From: Roseomonas haemaphysalidis | GTDB lineage: Bacteria > Pseudomonadota > Alphaproteobacteria > Acetobacterales > Acetobacteraceae | NCBI RefSeq assembly: GCF_017355405.1 | Contig: NZ_CP061177.1 | Span: forward strand, 1,216,001-1,280,000 | DNA length: 64,000 nt | Direction: 5' to 3' | Shown: piece by piece, positions 62,849 to 64,000 of the stretch | Position numbering within the stretch: position 1 is the first letter of the stretch | How the letters are laid out: every line of letters begins with the position of its first letter | Made by a program: the position numbers and the translations under genes | Notes under the pieces: generated by a model | The model's database searches: none | What the model saw: only the letters and a program-made list of their open reading frames with translations | Told to the model about the DNA's origin: nothing

Positions 62849-63736
62849 ATGCTCGCCTTGCCCGCCGGCCTGGACCCCGACCTGCTGCGTTCCTTCGTGC
62901 TGATCGCCGAAGGCAACAGCTTCACCCGCGCCGCCCAGAAGGTCGGGCGCACGCAATCGGCCATCTCCATGCAGATGCGCCGGCTGGAGGACGCGCTGGG
63001 CCAGCAGCTGCTGGCCCGCGGCCGGGCCGGCTTCGCGCTGACCCCGCATGGCGCCTGGCTGCTGGACCGCGCCCGGCCGTGGCTCGCCATGCATGACGAG
63101 ATCGTCGCCAATTTCCGCTCGCCCGACGTCACTGGCCATGTGCGGCTCGGCACGCCGGACGACTATGTGCTGGTGTGGCTGCCGGAGATCCTGGCCCGCT
63201 TCGCGGAAAGCCACCCGGCGGTGGAGCTGGAGGTGATCTGCGCGCCGTCCTCCGAGCTGATGCAGCGGCAGGAGCGGGGGGAGCTGGACCTCAGCCTGGT
63301 GTCCGCCGGCAATGGCGAGCGCAATGGCACCACGCTGTGGCGCGGCCCGCTGCACTGGGTGGGCTCCACCGCCCACGCCGTGCACCGGCTGTCGCCGCTG
63401 CGGCTGTCGCTGGCGCAGCCGAGCTGCGTGTGGCGCCGGGCGGCCACGGCGGCGCTGGATGCCGCCGGGCTGCCCTGGCGCGCCACCTACAGCTCCTCCT
63501 CCCAGATGGGCACGCATGCGGTGGTGCTGGCGGGACTGGCCATCACGGTGGGGCTGGCGGCGCCGCTGCCGCCCGGACTCTGCGTGCTGGGCGAGGCGGA
63601 TGGCCTGCCGCCCCTGCCGGAGTTCGAGATCGCGCTCGCCAGCGGCAGCGACACGCCGGTGGCGCTGGCGCTGGAGCGGCACATCATCGACAGCTTCCGC
63701 CACGAGCCGGGCGGGCTGCCGGACCGGGACGGGTAA
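62849..63736 (+). CDS. LysR-family transcriptional regulator, LrhA-like
   Basis: The 295-residue regulator has an N-terminal winged helix (DLLRSFVLIAEGNSFTRAAQ, then VGRTQSAISMQMRRLEDALG) and a substrate-binding domain starting VTGHVRLGTPDDYVLVWLPE. The GTPDDY stretch and QSAISMQMRRLE are typical of the LrhA-like regulators paired with DUF1127 genes in alphaproteobacteria. The effector is unknown. It probably controls itself and the divergent DUF1127 gene. Confidence 0.88.
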   Translation: MLALPAGLDPDLLRSFVLIAEGNSFTRAAQKVGRTQSAISMQMRRLEDALGQQLLARGRAGFALTPHGAWLLDRARPWLAMHDEIVANFRSPDVTGHVRLGTPDDYVLVWLPEILARFAESHPAVELEVICAPSSELMQRQERGELDLSLVSAGNGERNGTTLWRGPLHWVGSTAHAVHRLSPLRLSLAQPSCVWRRAATAALDAAGLPWRATYSSSSQMGTHAVVLAGLAITVGLAAPLPPGLCVLGEADGLPPLPEFEIALASGSDTPVALALERHIIDSFRHEPGGLPDRDG

Positions 63737-63886
63737 AGGTCGGGCCGGGGGGCATGGATGGCCCCGCGCTTTCCTTTGCTTGCCCTGAACCTCTCCGAAT
63801 GCTGGACTATCCGTAATGACCGGGACTGCCCCGGCATTCCCCAGAGACGGCTGAAGCCGCCGGGGCAAGGGACGGAGCAGAACAGA

Positions 63887-64000
63887 ATGACCACTGACCG
63901 CAGGACCCTGCTGGCCCTGACCGCGAGCGGGCTGGCGATGCCCGGGCTGTTGCGCGCGCAGGAGGCCTGGCCGGACCGGCCGATCCGCCTGATCGTGCCC
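63887..64000 (+). CDS. TctC-family binding protein (3' end outside window)
   Basis: The first 38 residues are visible: a signal peptide with twin arginine (TTDRRTLLALTASGLAMPG, cleavage after LLRAQ) and the conserved mature start WPDRPIRLIVP, which begins the ligand loop of TctC proteins. ATG 63887 has GGAG upstream. It is the third TctC-type gene in the window. The rest lies beyond the end. Confidence 0.85.
   Translation, partial: MTTDRRTLLALTASGLAMPGLLRAQEAWPDRPIRLIVP

Overview
The window reads as a chromosomal segment of a very GC-rich alphaproteobacterium. The best fit is the Acetobacteraceae, close to Roseomonas and its relatives. The signs are GC-rich codon use in every gene, a fused cellulose synthase bcsAB followed by bcsD with a BcsH/CcpAx-like gene in front, the three-gene pnt transhydrogenase, the HprK-RapZ-EIIA-HPr-EI regulatory phosphotransferase set, several TctC-type binding proteins, and a LysR/DUF1127 pair. 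I found no transposase, integrase, phage gene, CRISPR array, tRNA or rRNA. About sixty genes fill almost the whole window, and no gap exceeds 300 bases.

Layout. 1-7.9 kb is a cellulose operon (partial bcsZ, bcsH-like, bcsQ, bcsAB fusion, bcsD). 8-10.4 kb holds an Fe-S 23S rRNA uracil methyltransferase and an exported metallo-beta-lactamase-fold protein. 10.6-17.2 kb is a complete SUF iron-sulfur operon on the minus strand (sufR-B-C-D-S-U-T-A) headed by its Rrf2 regulator. 17.3-21.2 kb has a NUDIX hydrolase and pntAA-pntAB-pntB. 21.4-30.3 kb is mixed: an ankyrin protein, a secreted two-repeat protein of an unnamed family, two MFS carriers, rlmN, an IalB-like protein, a GST, an old-yellow-enzyme homologue and a DUF2272 lipoprotein. 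30.4-37.8 kb has a large unknown protein, a HisN-type phosphatase, a membrane-anchored cytochrome c, pheA and glnD. 38-47.1 kb has a TctC protein, a cupin, a SpoU methyltransferase, a 14-TM-type efflux carrier, DUF3830, a YsnF/AvaK stress protein, and an iron-chelate ABC permease/ATPase divergent from a siderophore-interacting reductase. 47.1-52.9 kb has an EF-hand protein, a five-repeat secreted protein and tctCBA. 53.1-58.4 kb is the HprK/PTS cluster. 58.5-64 kb has a PEP-CTERM protein, an AbgB-like amidohydrolase, ahcY, the DUF1127/LysR pair and the start of another TctC gene.

How it works together. The cellulose operon has the polymerase (BcsA), its periplasmic partner (BcsB), the ParA-like BcsQ, the endoglucanase BcsZ and the BcsD plus BcsH-like pair that orders glucan chains, so a crystalline cellulose producer is likely. 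The outer-membrane pore BcsC is not in view. The PTS genes lack any sugar permease and must be regulatory.

The most interesting items without a standard label are these: (i) two families of intergenic palindromes that occur as facing pairs, one of them bracketing true terminators at two loci; (ii) a WG-D-LG/DLR/C repeat domain seen seven times in two secreted proteins; (iii) a BcsB signal peptide kept inside the BcsAB fusion; (iv) a clean GAAACG-N11-CGTTTC operator between LysR and DUF1127; (v) a structured ahcY leader with a GATATC dyad; and (vi) a RapZ homologue with an altered P-loop and a palindrome-encoded tail.
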